Assembly (NCBI GenBank): GCA_021323755.1
Contig: JAJPKJ010000008.1
Span: 1-46,278 of the forward strand
Direction of reading: 5' to 3'
Source: Chitinophagales bacterium
Lineage (GTDB): Bacteria; Bacteroidota; Bacteroidia; Chitinophagales; Chitinophagaceae
DNA: 46,278 nt
Shown: piece by piece, positions 33,786 to 42,750 of the stretch
Layout: each line of letters opens with the position of its first letter
Numbering within the stretch: the stretch's first letter is position 1
Position numbers and translations under genes: made by a program
Notes under the pieces: model-generated
Seen by the model: the letters and a program-made list of their open reading frames with translations, nothing else
Database searches by the model: none
Told to the model about the DNA's origin: nothing

Positions 33786-34013
33786 TTATACTTCTTCTTC
33801 TACGAAAATATTCCTCGCTTCATCCAGCCGCAAACTTAAGCTATAGCCAGCAATCGCAACGGAGATTGGATCTCCCAGGGGCGCGATTTTTTCCACCTTT
33901 ATTATTTCACCAGGCACACAGCCCATTTCCATTAACTTTAAAAAGATCTCATCTTTTTCAAAAGAATGAATCCTCGCAACGGAGCCGGCATGTAAATCAG
34001 ACAATCGTTTCAT
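33786..34013 (-). CDS. FeoA-domain protein
   Basis: From the ATG at 34013 (MKRLSDLHAGSVARIHSFEK) it has 75 residues, the normal FeoA size; the longer frame to 34055 is dismissed because a -7 box lies inside it. The SH3-like FeoA fold shows in KLMEMGCVPGEIIKVEKIAP and in VAIAGYSLSLRLDEARNIFV. FeoA works with the FeoB iron permease, which is not in this window. Closely followed by nadD. Confidence 0.9.
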   Translation of the reverse strand: MKRLSDLHAGSVARIHSFEKDEIFLKLMEMGCVPGEIIKVEKIAPLGDPISVAIAGYSLSLRLDEARNIFVEEEV

Positions 34014-34028
34014 TATTAAATTGATAAA

Positions 34029-34042
34029 CAAAGGTAGTTTTG
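34029..34042. promoter_or_regulatory. two -7 boxes back to back in the feoA-ybeY gap
   Basis: On the minus strand TACCTTTG (34029-34036) fits TAnnTTTG for the FeoA gene. On the plus strand TAGTTTTG (34035-34042) fits it for ybeY. They share the central TA. A TTG at minus 34053-34055 could be the -33 of the FeoA promoter at 16-bp spacing. No good -33 is seen for ybeY. Confidence 0.4.
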
Positions 34043-34073
34043 TAAAAATTACCAACTTTACGATTTTAGAAAA

Positions 34074-34517
34074 ATGAAAAAAATCTATCGCAGTTCAAAA
34101 ATTTTCTTTTTTTTTCAAGACCGGGGACTTGCCTTGTCGCATCGGTCCCTCCTAAAATCCTTTATTGAACAGCTTTTTATTGATGAAAACAAAAAACCCC
34201 GGCAGATAAATTACATTTTCTGCGATAACAATTACATGCTAAAATTGAATCTGCAGTATCTCAATCATAATTATTTTACCGATATCTTGACTTTTCCCCT
34301 GGAAGAGTGTAACGGCGCAATCTCGGCGGACATTTTTATCAACATCGATGAGGTCAGAAAAAACGCAAAAGAATATGGCAATTCGCTCAGAGAGGAGATT
34401 CACCGCGTGATTTTCCATGGAGCCTTGCATTTGTGTGGGTACAAGGACAAGACCGACAAAGAAAAACGGCTCATGAGAAAAAAGGAAGACCACTATTTGT
34501 CTCTTTATCTGAAATGA
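34074..34517 (+). CDS. ybeY: rRNA maturation RNase / ribosome quality factor YbeY
   Basis: The protein has 147 residues. TDILTFPLEE and GAISADIFINIDEV are conserved, and the zinc site region is IHRVIFHGALHLCGYKDKTD. Two histidines of the usual HGxLHLxGYDH motif are present; the third is replaced by the sequence KDK. I recall that Chitinophagaceae YbeY proteins often carry GYKDK here, so this is a lineage feature rather than decay. The gene ends 2 bp before a parS-like site. Confidence 0.9.
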   Translation: MKKIYRSSKIFFFFQDRGLALSHRSLLKSFIEQLFIDENKKPRQINYIFCDNNYMLKLNLQYLNHNYFTDILTFPLEECNGAISADIFINIDEVRKNAKEYGNSLREEIHRVIFHGALHLCGYKDKTDKEKRLMRKKEDHYLSLYLK

Positions 34518-34518
34518 G

Positions 34519-34534
34519 TGTTCCACGTGAAACG
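34519..34534. promoter_or_regulatory. parS-like site 1
   Basis: TGTTCCACGTGAAACG matches the ParB-binding consensus TGTTNCACGTGAAACA except for the last base. It lies in the ybeY-mnmG gap, 27 bp (centre to centre) from a second site. Confidence 0.7.
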
Positions 34535-34545
34535 GGAATCCGGAG

Positions 34546-34561
34546 GGTTCCACGTGGAACA
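34546..34561. promoter_or_regulatory. parS-like site 2
   Basis: GTTCCACGTGGAAC (34547-34560) is a perfect 14-bp palindrome of parS type. It is the second of a closely spaced pair and may load ParB near the chromosome origin. Confidence 0.7.
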
Positions 34562-34593
34562 AATATCAGTCTCGATAAATCCCGTCTTAGATT

Positions 34594-34601
34594 TACCTTT
34601 G
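34594..34601 (+). promoter_or_regulatory. -7 box in front of mnmG
   Basis: TACCTTTG fits TAnnTTTG and ends 4 nt before the ATG, suggesting transcription starting at the start codon. No clear -33 partner. Confidence 0.4.
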
Positions 34602-34605
34602 CAAA

Positions 34606-36468
34606 ATGTTTCCCCAATATGATGTTATTGTTGTAGGAGCGGGCCACGCAGGATGTGAGGCGGCCGCAGCGGCGGCGAACCTGGGCTCAAAAGTACTATT
34701 GGTAACCATGAATATGCAGACCATAGCCCAGATGAGCTGCAATCCGGCGATGGGCGGCATTGCAAAAGGTCAGATTGTTCGTGAAATAGATGCCCTCGGC
34801 GGCTATTCCGGGTTGGTTTCAGATCATAGCATGATCCAATTCAGAATGCTCAATAAATCCAAGGGTCCGGCAATGTGGAGCCCCAGGACGCAAAACGATC
34901 GGGTCTTATTCAGCCTTAAATGGCGCCAACTTCTTGAAAATACCCCGAATGTTGATTTCTACCAGGACACAGCAAAGGCAATAATTACCAAGAACAATAA
35001 GGTTGCCGGCATCATTACCGGTTTGGGGAATGAAATTTATAGCAAATCTGTAATCCTTACCAGCGGAACATTTTTGAATGGCATAATCCATATCGGCGAA
35101 AAACAATTGGGTGGGGGAAGGCTAGCCGAAAAAGCAGCAACAGGTATTACCGAGCAACTCGTCTCTCTTGGTTTTGAAAGTGATAGGCTCAAAACAGGCA
35201 CACCGCCCCGAATTGATGGAAGAAGCCTGGACTACACAAAAATGGAAGAGCAAAAGGGTGATGAAGAGATTTCAGGGTTTTCTTTCACCCAGACAGAAAA
35301 GCCAAAAAAACAGTTAAGTTGTTGGATAACATACACGAACACAAGGGTTCACGAAATTCTTAAGAAAGGCTTTGATAGAAGCCCGATGTTCACCGGCAGG
35401 ATAGACGGCGTTGGTCCAAGATATTGCCCAAGCGTTGAGGATAAGATAAATCGCTTCTCACAAAGAGAACGGCATCAATTGTTTGTTGAGCCGGAAGGCT
35501 GGAATACCGTTGAGATCTATCTCAATGGGTTTTCTACCTCCTTGCCGGAAGAGATTCAATACGAAGCTATTCGTAATATTGCGGGTCTTGAAAAAGCCCG
35601 TTTCTTCAGGCCCGGCTACGCGATCGAATATGATTATTTCCCCCCGACTCAATTAAAACATTCATTAGAAACAAAACTAATTGACAATCTGTACTTTGCG
35701 GGGCAAATTAACGGAACCACCGGTTATGAAGAAGCGGCCTGCCAGGGTATTATGGCTGGCATAAATGCCCATCAATCAATCAATAACAAAGAGCCGTTCA
35801 TATTAAAGAGAGACCAAGCCTATATTGGCGTTTTGATTGATGATCTCATCAACAAAGGTACCGAAGAGCCTTATAGAATGTTTACCTCCAGGGCGGAATT
35901 CAGGACCCTGTTAAGACAGGATAATGCGGACATGCGTCTCACGGAATTAAGCTATCATCTTGGCCTTGCCTCAGCACAAAGAATGCAAAACCTGTCCCGC
36001 AAAATGGATTCTGTGGAAAAAATCAAATCGATCTTACAAAGCTCAATCATTGAGTCGGATGAATCTGCAGCCTATTTAACAGGCAAAAACTCTTCGGTCC
36101 TGACTTCAAAACAAAAAGCTTCGCAAATATTACTCAGACCCGCGGTGGATATAAATTCTATAATGAATTCCATACCCCGCTTATTTGAATCACTTAAAGA
36201 TTTTGATAAAGAATCCCTGGAGCAGGCGGAAATACAAATAAAATATGAAGCGTACATTGAAAAAGAAAAACAACTCGCCGAAAGAATAAGCCAATTAGAC
36301 AATCTCCCCATTCCGGTTAATTTCAATTACGATAGAATTTCCTCCCTTTCCGCAGAAGCCATGCAAAAATTCAAGAAAATAAAACCGGAAACACTTGGGC
36401 AGGCAAGCAGAATAAGTGGTGTCAACCCAAGCGACGTCCAAATCCTTTTGGTATATATGGGACGCTAA
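34606..36468 (+). CDS. mnmG: tRNA uridine-5-carboxymethylaminomethyl enzyme MnmG
   Basis: The 620-residue protein is an FAD enzyme that, with MnmE, modifies U34 of tRNAs such as Lys, Glu and Gln. The FAD loop VIVVGAGHAGCEAAAAAANL is at 7-26. SCNPAMGGIAKGQIVREIDA (about 45-64) and the PRIDGRSLDYTKME segment are MnmG hallmarks. YFAGQINGTTGYEEAACQG (about 365) and the C-terminal MnmE-binding helices complete it. Start as in other MnmG proteins (MFPQYDVIVVG). It converges on nadA with a 6-bp gap. Confidence 0.97.
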   Translation: MFPQYDVIVVGAGHAGCEAAAAAANLGSKVLLVTMNMQTIAQMSCNPAMGGIAKGQIVREIDALGGYSGLVSDHSMIQFRMLNKSKGPAMWSPRTQNDRVLFSLKWRQLLENTPNVDFYQDTAKAIITKNNKVAGIITGLGNEIYSKSVILTSGTFLNGIIHIGEKQLGGGRLAEKAATGITEQLVSLGFESDRLKTGTPPRIDGRSLDYTKMEEQKGDEEISGFSFTQTEKPKKQLSCWITYTNTRVHEILKKGFDRSPMFTGRIDGVGPRYCPSVEDKINRFSQRERHQLFVEPEGWNTVEIYLNGFSTSLPEEIQYEAIRNIAGLEKARFFRPGYAIEYDYFPPTQLKHSLETKLIDNLYFAGQINGTTGYEEAACQGIMAGINAHQSINNKEPFILKRDQAYIGVLIDDLINKGTEEPYRMFTSRAEFRTLLRQDNADMRLTELSYHLGLASAQRMQNLSRKMDSVEKIKSILQSSIIESDESAAYLTGKNSSVLTSKQKASQILLRPAVDINSIMNSIPRLFESLKDFDKESLEQAEIQIKYEAYIEKEKQLAERISQLDNLPIPVNFNYDRISSLSAEAMQKFKKIKPETLGQASRISGVNPSDVQILLVYMGR

Positions 36469-36474
36469 GGGCTA

Positions 36475-37473
36475 TTATAGTCCAAATCTTGCGCTTATCT
36501 CAAGCATTCGCTCAATTGGTCTTCTTGCGGCATTCAACAGCGCCTCCTCCATGATGATCTCCGGTTGCTCGTACTGCATGCATAAATACAATTTCTCCAG
36601 GGTATTAAGTTTCATATGAGGACAGTCATTACAAGCACAATTATTGGTAGGAGGTGCCGGAATAAAGGTCTTATGCGGAGAATTGAGCTGCATTTGATGG
36701 AGAATTCCAGCCTCGGTAACCACAATATATTCCAAAGCCTCATCTTTCTCAGTGAATTTTAATAACCCCGTCGTTGAGCCAATATAATCAGCAACACGAA
36801 GAACATGATCCTCACATTCAGGATGAACGATAATTTTCGCATTTGGATTCCTTGTCTTCAATTTCAGGATTTTTTCCAAACTGAAAATTTCATGGACCAT
36901 ACACGCACCATTCCATAAGACCATATCTCTGCCCGTTCTTTTATTTAAATAGGCTCCCAGATTCTTGTCGGGAGCAAAAATGATTTTTTGTTCTTCGGGT
37001 AAGCTTTCAATTATTTTCTGGGCATTGCTCGAAGTACATATTATATCACTCAGGGCTTTAATTTCCGCAGAACAATTGATGTAGGAAATAACAAGATGAT
37101 CCGGATATTTTTGCATGAACTTTCTGAAAAGCGCTGCGGGAGCAGAATCGGCCAAAGAGCAGCCCGCGTTTAAATCAGGCAGAACAACTTTCTTTTGTGG
37201 ATTTAAGATCTTTGCTGTTTCTGCCATGAAATGCACGCCAGCGAAGCAAATAAGATCAGCATTTGTTTTTGCAGCCTGCTGTGCCAAACCTAAACTATCA
37301 CCAACAAAATCAGCAACATCCTGGATATCGGGCTCCTGGTAATAATGCGCAAGAACGACGGCATTTTTTTCTTTCTTCAAGCGTCCAATCTCTTTGAACA
37401 AATCCAGCTTGGGATCAACTTCGATTTCTAAAAAACCCGAATCACCCAAAGGATCGTTTTTAAAATTGTGCAT
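36475..37473 (-). CDS. nadA: quinolinate synthase A
   Basis: The 332-residue 4Fe-4S enzyme condenses iminoaspartate with dihydroxyacetone phosphate for de novo NAD synthesis. [20 protein letters not shown] (about 38-57), [25 protein letters not shown] (first cluster Cys), and the later Cys in NGACMVHE and [11 protein letters not shown] are present. A strong Shine-Dalgarno (AGGAGA) precedes the ATG at 37473. NadB and NadC are not in this window. Confidence 0.96.
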   Translation of the reverse strand: MHNFKNDPLGDSGFLEIEVDPKLDLFKEIGRLKKEKNAVVLAHYYQEPDIQDVADFVGDSLGLAQQAAKTNADLICFAGVHFMAETAKILNPQKKVVLPDLNAGCSLADSAPAALFRKFMQKYPDHLVISYINCSAEIKALSDIICTSSNAQKIIESLPEEQKIIFAPDKNLGAYLNKRTGRDMVLWNGACMVHEIFSLEKILKLKTRNPNAKIIVHPECEDHVLRVADYIGSTTGLLKFTEKDEALEYIVVTEAGILHQMQLNSPHKTFIPAPPTNNCACNDCPHMKLNTLEKLYLCMQYEQPEIIMEEALLNAARRPIERMLEISARFGL

Positions 37474-37574
37474 ATCTCCTATAATGTATATTAATACTTA
37501 TTATTTATATATAAATCTATTACTACTATAATGAATTTCTGTGTAAAGAAATACTTCACAAAATTAGTTCTTAA

Positions 37575-37799
37575 TATCAAATCGAGTTTATTAACATATT
37601 CGGAACGACTATTCAACAAAAAGACCGGCTGAAACGCAATAGAATCGAAGAAATAAAAAGAAGTCAACAAAAAACAATAAGTGTTAGTTCTGATAAAGTG
37701 GACAAAAAAGGAAATAATCCGAAGGAACAAACTGAGCATAAAAACAAGATTATTAAGCAGGAATCTGTATTGGGAAAAAAGAAAAAACTTATGGGCTAA
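37575..37799 (+). other. open frame without start codon, possible gene remnant
   Basis: From a TAA at 37572-37574 to a TAA at 37797-37799 the plus strand is open for 74 codons. It has a very Lys/Gln/Glu-rich content (KDRLKRNRIEEIKRSQQKT; KKGNNPKEQTEHKNK) but contains no ATG near its beginning. It may be the tail of a lost gene or chance in A-rich DNA. Confidence 0.2.
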
Positions 37800-37978
37800 T
37801 TATCAACCAAAAAGCTGGTCGAAAAATGCCGGTTATCTACATAAAAGCGGAGATATTAAATAGGGGTCTTAACTTTTGTTTCACGAAGGGGAATCTTTAA
37901 CCGGGGGATTTAAAAAAAAATAAAGTTAATAACAATCAGAATCCTTTATAGAAGCAGATTTTGGGACAGTTTCAACAG

Positions 37979-38009
37979 TTTGTTCATAATTTTTTTTAAC
38001 CTATTTTTG
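37979..38009 (+). promoter_or_regulatory. promoter of the PpiD-like gene
   Basis: TTTG (37979-37982) and TATTTTTG (38002-38009) are 19 bp apart, the best -33/-7 pair in the window. The start codon follows 31 bp later, after a small CCGTT/AACGG hairpin. Confidence 0.7.
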
Positions 38010-38040
38010 CCATCCGTTAAAAAAACGGCAAGCAGAAATT

Positions 38041-40209
38041 ATGTCAATTATTCAGAAAATTCGCGATAAAGCCGCCTGGTTGGTTTTTGGATTGATCGCA
38101 ATAAGTCTAATGGGTTTTCTTTTAATGGATGCCTTCGTTGGAAAATCGAGGTTGTTTGGCGGAGGGAACTCCGATGTTGTGGGCACAGTTGATGGAGAGA
38201 ATTTGGAATATGCAAAGTTCGAAGGCCAGGTGCAGTTGATAGAACAACAACAGCAGCAGCAAATGCAGGGACAGCCTTTGAATGAAATGCAGCAGGAAAA
38301 TATTAAAGAGGGTGTTTGGAACCAATTCGTGGAGGATGCTACGATGGGGGACCTTTATAAAAAACTGGGGCTGCAGGTCAGCGACAAGGAATTAAACGAT
38401 CTGTTGGTTGGACCCAACGCCATTCCTGATATCAAAAGATCGTTCACCGATCCAAAGACGGGCATTTTTGATGCACAAGCGGCGGCATCAGCGATCAATC
38501 AACTACGGGCGATTTACAAAAGCAACAAAAAAACGGATAAGGGTTATGATGAAGCAAAAAGGTTTTTTGAAGAATCGATTCCGCAAATCATAAGAGCGAG
38601 ATTAAAAGAGAAATATCTTTCCCTGCTTGCTTCCAGTGTTTATGTTCCGAAATGGATGGCAGAAAAAAGCATGTCCGATATGAACCAGATGGCTTCAATT
38701 TCATATGTGCTCGATCCTTATTCCACCATTTCTGACAGCACCATCAAGGTTAGCGACGATGAGATCAATGATTATCTAAACAAACATAAAGAACAATACA
38801 AGCAGGAAGAATCAAGAAGCATCGCTTATGTAGCGTTTAATGCGGCGCCCACTGTTGGCGACAGCACAGCATTGCGCAATCAATTGCAGAATTTAAAATC
38901 TGATTTTTCTTCTGCATCAGACGTTACCGCGTTTCTGGCGAGAAACGAATCGGAGTCCGGAGACTATGATGATTCCTACATACAGAAATCAAAACTGCAG
39001 GGCATACACAAAGATTCTCTTATTGGTTTGCCCAAAGGGTCAGTGTATGGACCATATTTAGAAAGCGGTGAATATTTTCTGGCAAAAAAAATTGATGAAA
39101 AAAGCGTGCCCGACAGCATTAAATGCAGACATATCTTAGTAAAGATAGCAGACAGAGAAAAAGGTCAGATCAGAGATGACAGTACAGCAAAAAAACTCAT
39201 TGACAGTATTGCCAATGCTGTAAAAAACGGAGCGGATTTTAATCAGCTTGTTCTTAAATACAGTGATGACGATGGAAGTAAGAACAATAAAGGGGAATAC
39301 AGTTTCTCTTCTGCAAGCAACCTGGTGAAACCGTTTTATGAGACCGTATTCTATGAACCGGTCGGAACAAAAAAGGTGGTAAAAGCGGAAAGCAATGACT
39401 ATATCGGCTACCATTATATTGAAGTATTAAGCCAGAAAGATTTTGAACCGGCATATAAGATCGCATACCTGACCAAGAAAATTGTTGCCAGCTCTGAGAC
39501 AGATCAAAATGCTTCCGGATTGGCCAATCAGTTTGCCGGGCAAAGCCGAACCAGTAAAGCATTTGACGATAATGTAAAAAAACAAAATCTTCAAAAATTA
39601 TTGGCTCCCGACATCACCCCAACGGCAAGTTCAATTGTCGGATTAGGCACAAAACGCGAATTGGTTAAATGGATCTTTGATGATAAAACCGCACTGGGAG
39701 ATGTTTCTGAGCCATTCGGTGTTGGGAATAAATATGTGGTCGCCATGGTAACGGAGATCAATCATGAAGGAACGATGAATGTCGCTAAAGCGAGACCGAT
39801 AATAGAACCCATTTTACGCAATCAAAAAAAGGCAGACGCGATAGTTAAGAAGCTCGGCAACATCGCTTCCCTCGATGCAGCAGCTTCAGCTACAAATCAG
39901 CAGATCAGAAAAGCAGACAGCATTAATTTTTCTTCGCCCTATATTGCGAATGCCGGCAGAGAACCAAAAGTGATCGGTGCGGCTTTTGATAAACAACTTT
40001 CGGGGAAGGCTGTTTCAGCGCCAATTACCGGAAATCAGGGCGTCTTTTATATTAAGGTTGAAAGTGTGAGCGCAAAACCCAATAGCGCGGATATAGAGCA
40101 AGTTAAACTCAATCAGGAGCAGATACAAAAGCAAATGGTCAATTATCGTGCAGTGGAAGTGTTGAAAAAGAATGCGTCTATCAAAGATAATCGGGGAAAG
40201 CTTTTATAA
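38041..40209 (+). CDS. PpiD/SurA-type periplasmic peptidyl-prolyl isomerase
   Basis: The 722-residue protein has one N-terminal membrane anchor (AAWLVFGLIAISLMGFLLMD, residues 12-31). A SurA-N-like chaperone region follows (VGTVDGENLEYAKFEGQVQL at about 47). The parvulin domain (about 355-465) has SIKCRHILVKI and FNQLVLKYSDDDGSK. A second, degenerate parvulin-like region follows. This is PpiD layout: an inner-membrane anchored foldase that helps outer-membrane proteins. It is followed by a strong terminator. Confidence 0.9.
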   Translation: MSIIQKIRDKAAWLVFGLIAISLMGFLLMDAFVGKSRLFGGGNSDVVGTVDGENLEYAKFEGQVQLIEQQQQQQMQGQPLNEMQQENIKEGVWNQFVEDATMGDLYKKLGLQVSDKELNDLLVGPNAIPDIKRSFTDPKTGIFDAQAAASAINQLRAIYKSNKKTDKGYDEAKRFFEESIPQIIRARLKEKYLSLLASSVYVPKWMAEKSMSDMNQMASISYVLDPYSTISDSTIKVSDDEINDYLNKHKEQYKQEESRSIAYVAFNAAPTVGDSTALRNQLQNLKSDFSSASDVTAFLARNESESGDYDDSYIQKSKLQGIHKDSLIGLPKGSVYGPYLESGEYFLAKKIDEKSVPDSIKCRHILVKIADREKGQIRDDSTAKKLIDSIANAVKNGADFNQLVLKYSDDDGSKNNKGEYSFSSASNLVKPFYETVFYEPVGTKKVVKAESNDYIGYHYIEVLSQKDFEPAYKIAYLTKKIVASSETDQNASGLANQFAGQSRTSKAFDDNVKKQNLQKLLAPDITPTASSIVGLGTKRELVKWIFDDKTALGDVSEPFGVGNKYVVAMVTEINHEGTMNVAKARPIIEPILRNQKKADAIVKKLGNIASLDAAASATNQQIRKADSINFSSPYIANAGREPKVIGAAFDKQLSGKAVSAPITGNQGVFYIKVESVSAKPNSADIEQVKLNQEQIQKQMVNYRAVEVLKKNASIKDNRGKLL

Positions 40210-40236
40210 GAGGATCCTGGAAGATCAACATAATCC

Positions 40237-40263
40237 AAGCCCCGCAGAAGCGGGGCTTTTTAT
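40237..40263 (+). terminator. intrinsic terminator after the PpiD-like gene
   Basis: AAGCCCCGC (40237-40245) and GCGGGGCTT (40250-40258) form a perfect 9-bp stem with loop AGAA, followed by TTTATT. The gene's stop is 28 bp upstream. Confidence 0.9.
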
Positions 40264-40275
40264 TGTCATTAATAA

Positions 40276-40306
40276 TTGAAGATAAAACAATCATGCAGTA
40301 ATTTTG
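40276..40306 (+). promoter_or_regulatory. promoter of the DUF2480 gene
   Basis: TTG (40276-40278) and TAATTTTG (40299-40306) are 20 bp apart; the ATG follows 11 bp after the -7 box. Confidence 0.5.
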
Positions 40307-40317
40307 TAATCTAAAGT

Positions 40318-40824
40318 ATGAGTGAGGAAATCCTAAATAAAGTTGCTTCAAGTTCATTGATAAGCATTGATCTGGAAGAGTATTATCCGAAAGGGGAAAT
40401 TGTTCTTTTCGACCTGAAGCCACTTCTTTTTATGGAATTGATCTTGAAAGAAAAAGAATTTCGCGCCGCCTTGCAACAAATCGATTGGTCAAAATATCAA
40501 GACAAAATAGTTGTACTTACTTGCAGTGCGGATGCCATTATTCCGGTATGGGCATATATGTTGGTAACGAGTTATCTTCAGCCTATTGCAACAGATATTA
40601 TCGTCGGCGATGAAAAATCCGCAGCATCGCAAATTGTCTTAAAGAGAATAAACGAGCTGAACCCAGATGATTATCTCGACAAGCGCATTGTAATAAAAGG
40701 ATGTGGCGACCTGCAAATAGATTCTTCGGCTTATGCAGAGATAACGAAAATATTAGTGCCGGTTGTAAAAAGCATCATGTACGGCGAGCCATGCAGCACC
40801 GTTCCGGTATATAAAAAGAAATAA
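40318..40824 (+). CDS. DUF2480 family protein
   Basis: The 168-residue protein matches, by memory, the Bacteroidota DUF2480 family: LDLKPLLFMELILKEKEF-like region, DWSKYQDKIVVLTCSADAII, VWAYMLVTSYLQPIATDI, DKRIVIKGCGDLQIDSSAY and the end VKSIMYGEPCSTVPVYKKK. Two conserved cysteines (in TCSAD and KGCGD) and a third near the end could bind metal. The function is unknown. A GNAT gene follows 9 bp later, so the two form an operon. Confidence 0.85.
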   Translation: MSEEILNKVASSSLISIDLEEYYPKGEIVLFDLKPLLFMELILKEKEFRAALQQIDWSKYQDKIVVLTCSADAIIPVWAYMLVTSYLQPIATDIIVGDEKSAASQIVLKRINELNPDDYLDKRIVIKGCGDLQIDSSAYAEITKILVPVVKSIMYGEPCSTVPVYKKK

Positions 40825-40833
40825 TTTTTATTA

Positions 40834-41283
40834 ATGCAGTCAATAATAAAAAATGCGGAAGAAGCAGATGTTCCTGAGCTTTCTTTGTTGTTTGACCAAT
40901 ACAGAATTTATTACAAGAAGAATTCAGATATCCCCGGAGCAAAAAAATACCTGCTGGAAAAAATTCAGAAAAAAGAATCGATAATTTTTATCGCAAAAAG
41001 CGAAAATAAAATAATTGGATTTACCCAGCTCTATCCATTGTTTTCGAGTCTTGGCATGAAGCGGTCATGGATATTGAACGATTTGTATGTTTTGGAACAG
41101 TATCGTGGAAAAGGGGTATCAAAACAATTGATAGACGCGGCAAAGGACTTAGCCAAAGAGACAAATGCTGCAGGAATCTTGCTGGAAACAGAAAAGACAA
41201 ACATCGTTGGAAACAAGTTGTATCCTGCCGTTGGATTTGCCTTATACGAAAAGAATAATTTTTACTGGTGGGACAATTCCTAA
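40834..41283 (+). CDS. GNAT-family N-acetyltransferase
   Basis: The 149-residue protein begins MQSIIKNAEEADVPELSLLF. The acetyl-CoA loop is YRGKGVSKQLIDAAKDLAKE (about 88-107), preceded by WILNDLYVLEQ. LETEKTNIVGNKLYPAVGF and YWW at the end are typical of the group. The acceptor substrate is unknown. Confidence 0.9.
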   Translation: MQSIIKNAEEADVPELSLLFDQYRIYYKKNSDIPGAKKYLLEKIQKKESIIFIAKSENKIIGFTQLYPLFSSLGMKRSWILNDLYVLEQYRGKGVSKQLIDAAKDLAKETNAAGILLETEKTNIVGNKLYPAVGFALYEKNNFYWWDNS

Positions 41284-41296
41284 ACCGATTCCACAC

Positions 41297-42670
41297 TCAG
41301 CTCTTCAACAAAGTCCCTTTTAATATTACAAAAGCAGCGGTAAAATAAATGATCAACCCGGTCACATCAACAAGTGTTGCCACAAATGGAGCGGAAGAGG
41401 CAGCGGGGTCCGCGCCAAACTTTTTTAATACCAGCGGCAGCATTGAGCCGGAAAAGGTTCCCCACATCACTACACCTATTAAGGCAATAAAAACCGTGAT
41501 GGCAAGAAGCATCCAATATTCGCCATAATCGAACCAGTGGAGTTTCTGCCATAAAACGATTCTGACAAAACCAACAGATCCCAGGATTGCCCCCAGGATA
41601 AATCCGGAGATTATTTCCCTCCGCATCACCCGCCACCAGTCGCGGAAACCAATTTCTCCCAGGGCCATCGCGCGAATAATGATTGAGGAAGCCTGCGACC
41701 CGGAATTGCCGCCGCTTGAAATAATAAGCGGGATAAACATAGCAAGAACAGCAGCCCTTTCTATCTCTCCTTCAAAATGTCCCATCGCCGTCGCCGTAAG
41801 CATCTCTCCCAAAAATAAAATGATCAGCCATCCGGCTCTTTTACGAATAAGATTTACAAAAGAGATCGTCGTATAGGGTTCATCAAGCGCTTCCGATCCG
41901 CCAATCTTTTGTATCTCCCGCGTGTCTTCCTTTTCTGACAATCTTAATACGTCATCCAGGGTGACAATTCCAAGCAACACGCCGTTGTCGTCCGTCACGG
42001 GAAGGGCAAAGCGGCTATTATTGCGGAATATGCCAATTGCTTCTTTTTGTGCATGATTAACCTTAAGCGCTATAAATTGATGATCCATTATTTGTTCAAC
42101 CAAAATATTATTTTCAACGACCAAGAATTCTTTTATGTTGATGTCATCGATCAGTACGCCTGCATCATCAACAACAAATAAAAAATTCAGGGTTTCTGTT
42201 GCTTTGCCGCGATGTTTGATAATATCCAGCACATCCTGCACAGAGTCTGTTCTTTTTATTGCCACATAATCGGGGGTCATTAATCTTCCCACAGATCCGG
42301 CAGGATATCCAAGTAGTTCCAGTGTTTCTGCGCGCACTTGCGGATCAAGGATCTTTAGTAATTCTTTTACTGCATTTCCTGGCAGCAAAGAAAGAAAAGC
42401 GGTACGATCATCGGGGCGTAAATTGTTGAGCAACTCCGCTGCTTTTTGCTCCGGCAAAGATTTAATAATGATCTCCTGCTTCTTTTTTCTTAAGAACTTA
42501 AATGCACGCGCAGCTTGTGTGGGATCGAGATGTTGGAATAATTTTACTGCCCATTGCGTATTGCGGTTTGTAAATTCAACAATGTCTTTTGAAGACAATT
42601 TTTTTAGTTTTACAAACTCCGTGATCTTGTTGTGTTGTAACAGGTTTTTGATGTCGTTAAAGCTAAGCAT
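41297..42670 (-). CDS. mgtE: magnesium transporter MgtE
   Basis: The 457-residue protein has the cytosolic N-domain with repeated helices (DIVEFTNRNTQWAVKLFQHL), then a CBS pair (about 140-260, LMTPDYVAIKRTDSVQDVLD and GIVTLDDVLRL) that senses Mg2+. Five membrane helices follow, with SSGGNSGSQASSIIIRAMAL and the pore GTFSGSMLPLVLKKFGADPA, and the Mg-binding Asp in the last region (VDVTGLIIYF). It converges on the GNAT gene with a 13-bp gap. Confidence 0.95.
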   Translation of the reverse strand: MLSFNDIKNLLQHNKITEFVKLKKLSSKDIVEFTNRNTQWAVKLFQHLDPTQAARAFKFLRKKKQEIIIKSLPEQKAAELLNNLRPDDRTAFLSLLPGNAVKELLKILDPQVRAETLELLGYPAGSVGRLMTPDYVAIKRTDSVQDVLDIIKHRGKATETLNFLFVVDDAGVLIDDINIKEFLVVENNILVEQIMDHQFIALKVNHAQKEAIGIFRNNSRFALPVTDDNGVLLGIVTLDDVLRLSEKEDTREIQKIGGSEALDEPYTTISFVNLIRKRAGWLIILFLGEMLTATAMGHFEGEIERAAVLAMFIPLIISSGGNSGSQASSIIIRAMALGEIGFRDWWRVMRREIISGFILGAILGSVGFVRIVLWQKLHWFDYGEYWMLLAITVFIALIGVVMWGTFSGSMLPLVLKKFGADPAASSAPFVATLVDVTGLIIYFTAAFVILKGTLLKS

Positions 42671-42750
42671 ACAGTAAGATTAGTAAGGTTGAAAAATAAT
42701 CACCCGTAAAAATAAAGCAGTTAAATAATAAAGGAAAAACCAAGAAAAAT

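Larger units (their letters stand above)
37474..38040. other. intergenic region, 567 bp
   Basis: It is AT-rich. It holds a charged open frame without a start codon (37575-37799, listed separately) and at its right end the promoter of the PpiD-like gene. Nothing else is recognised. Confidence 0.4.

Noticed and set aside
37681-37863. 60-codon plus-strand frame starting GTG at 37681
   Set aside because: It has no Shine-Dalgarno, very biased A-rich composition, and overlaps a more natural-looking frame.
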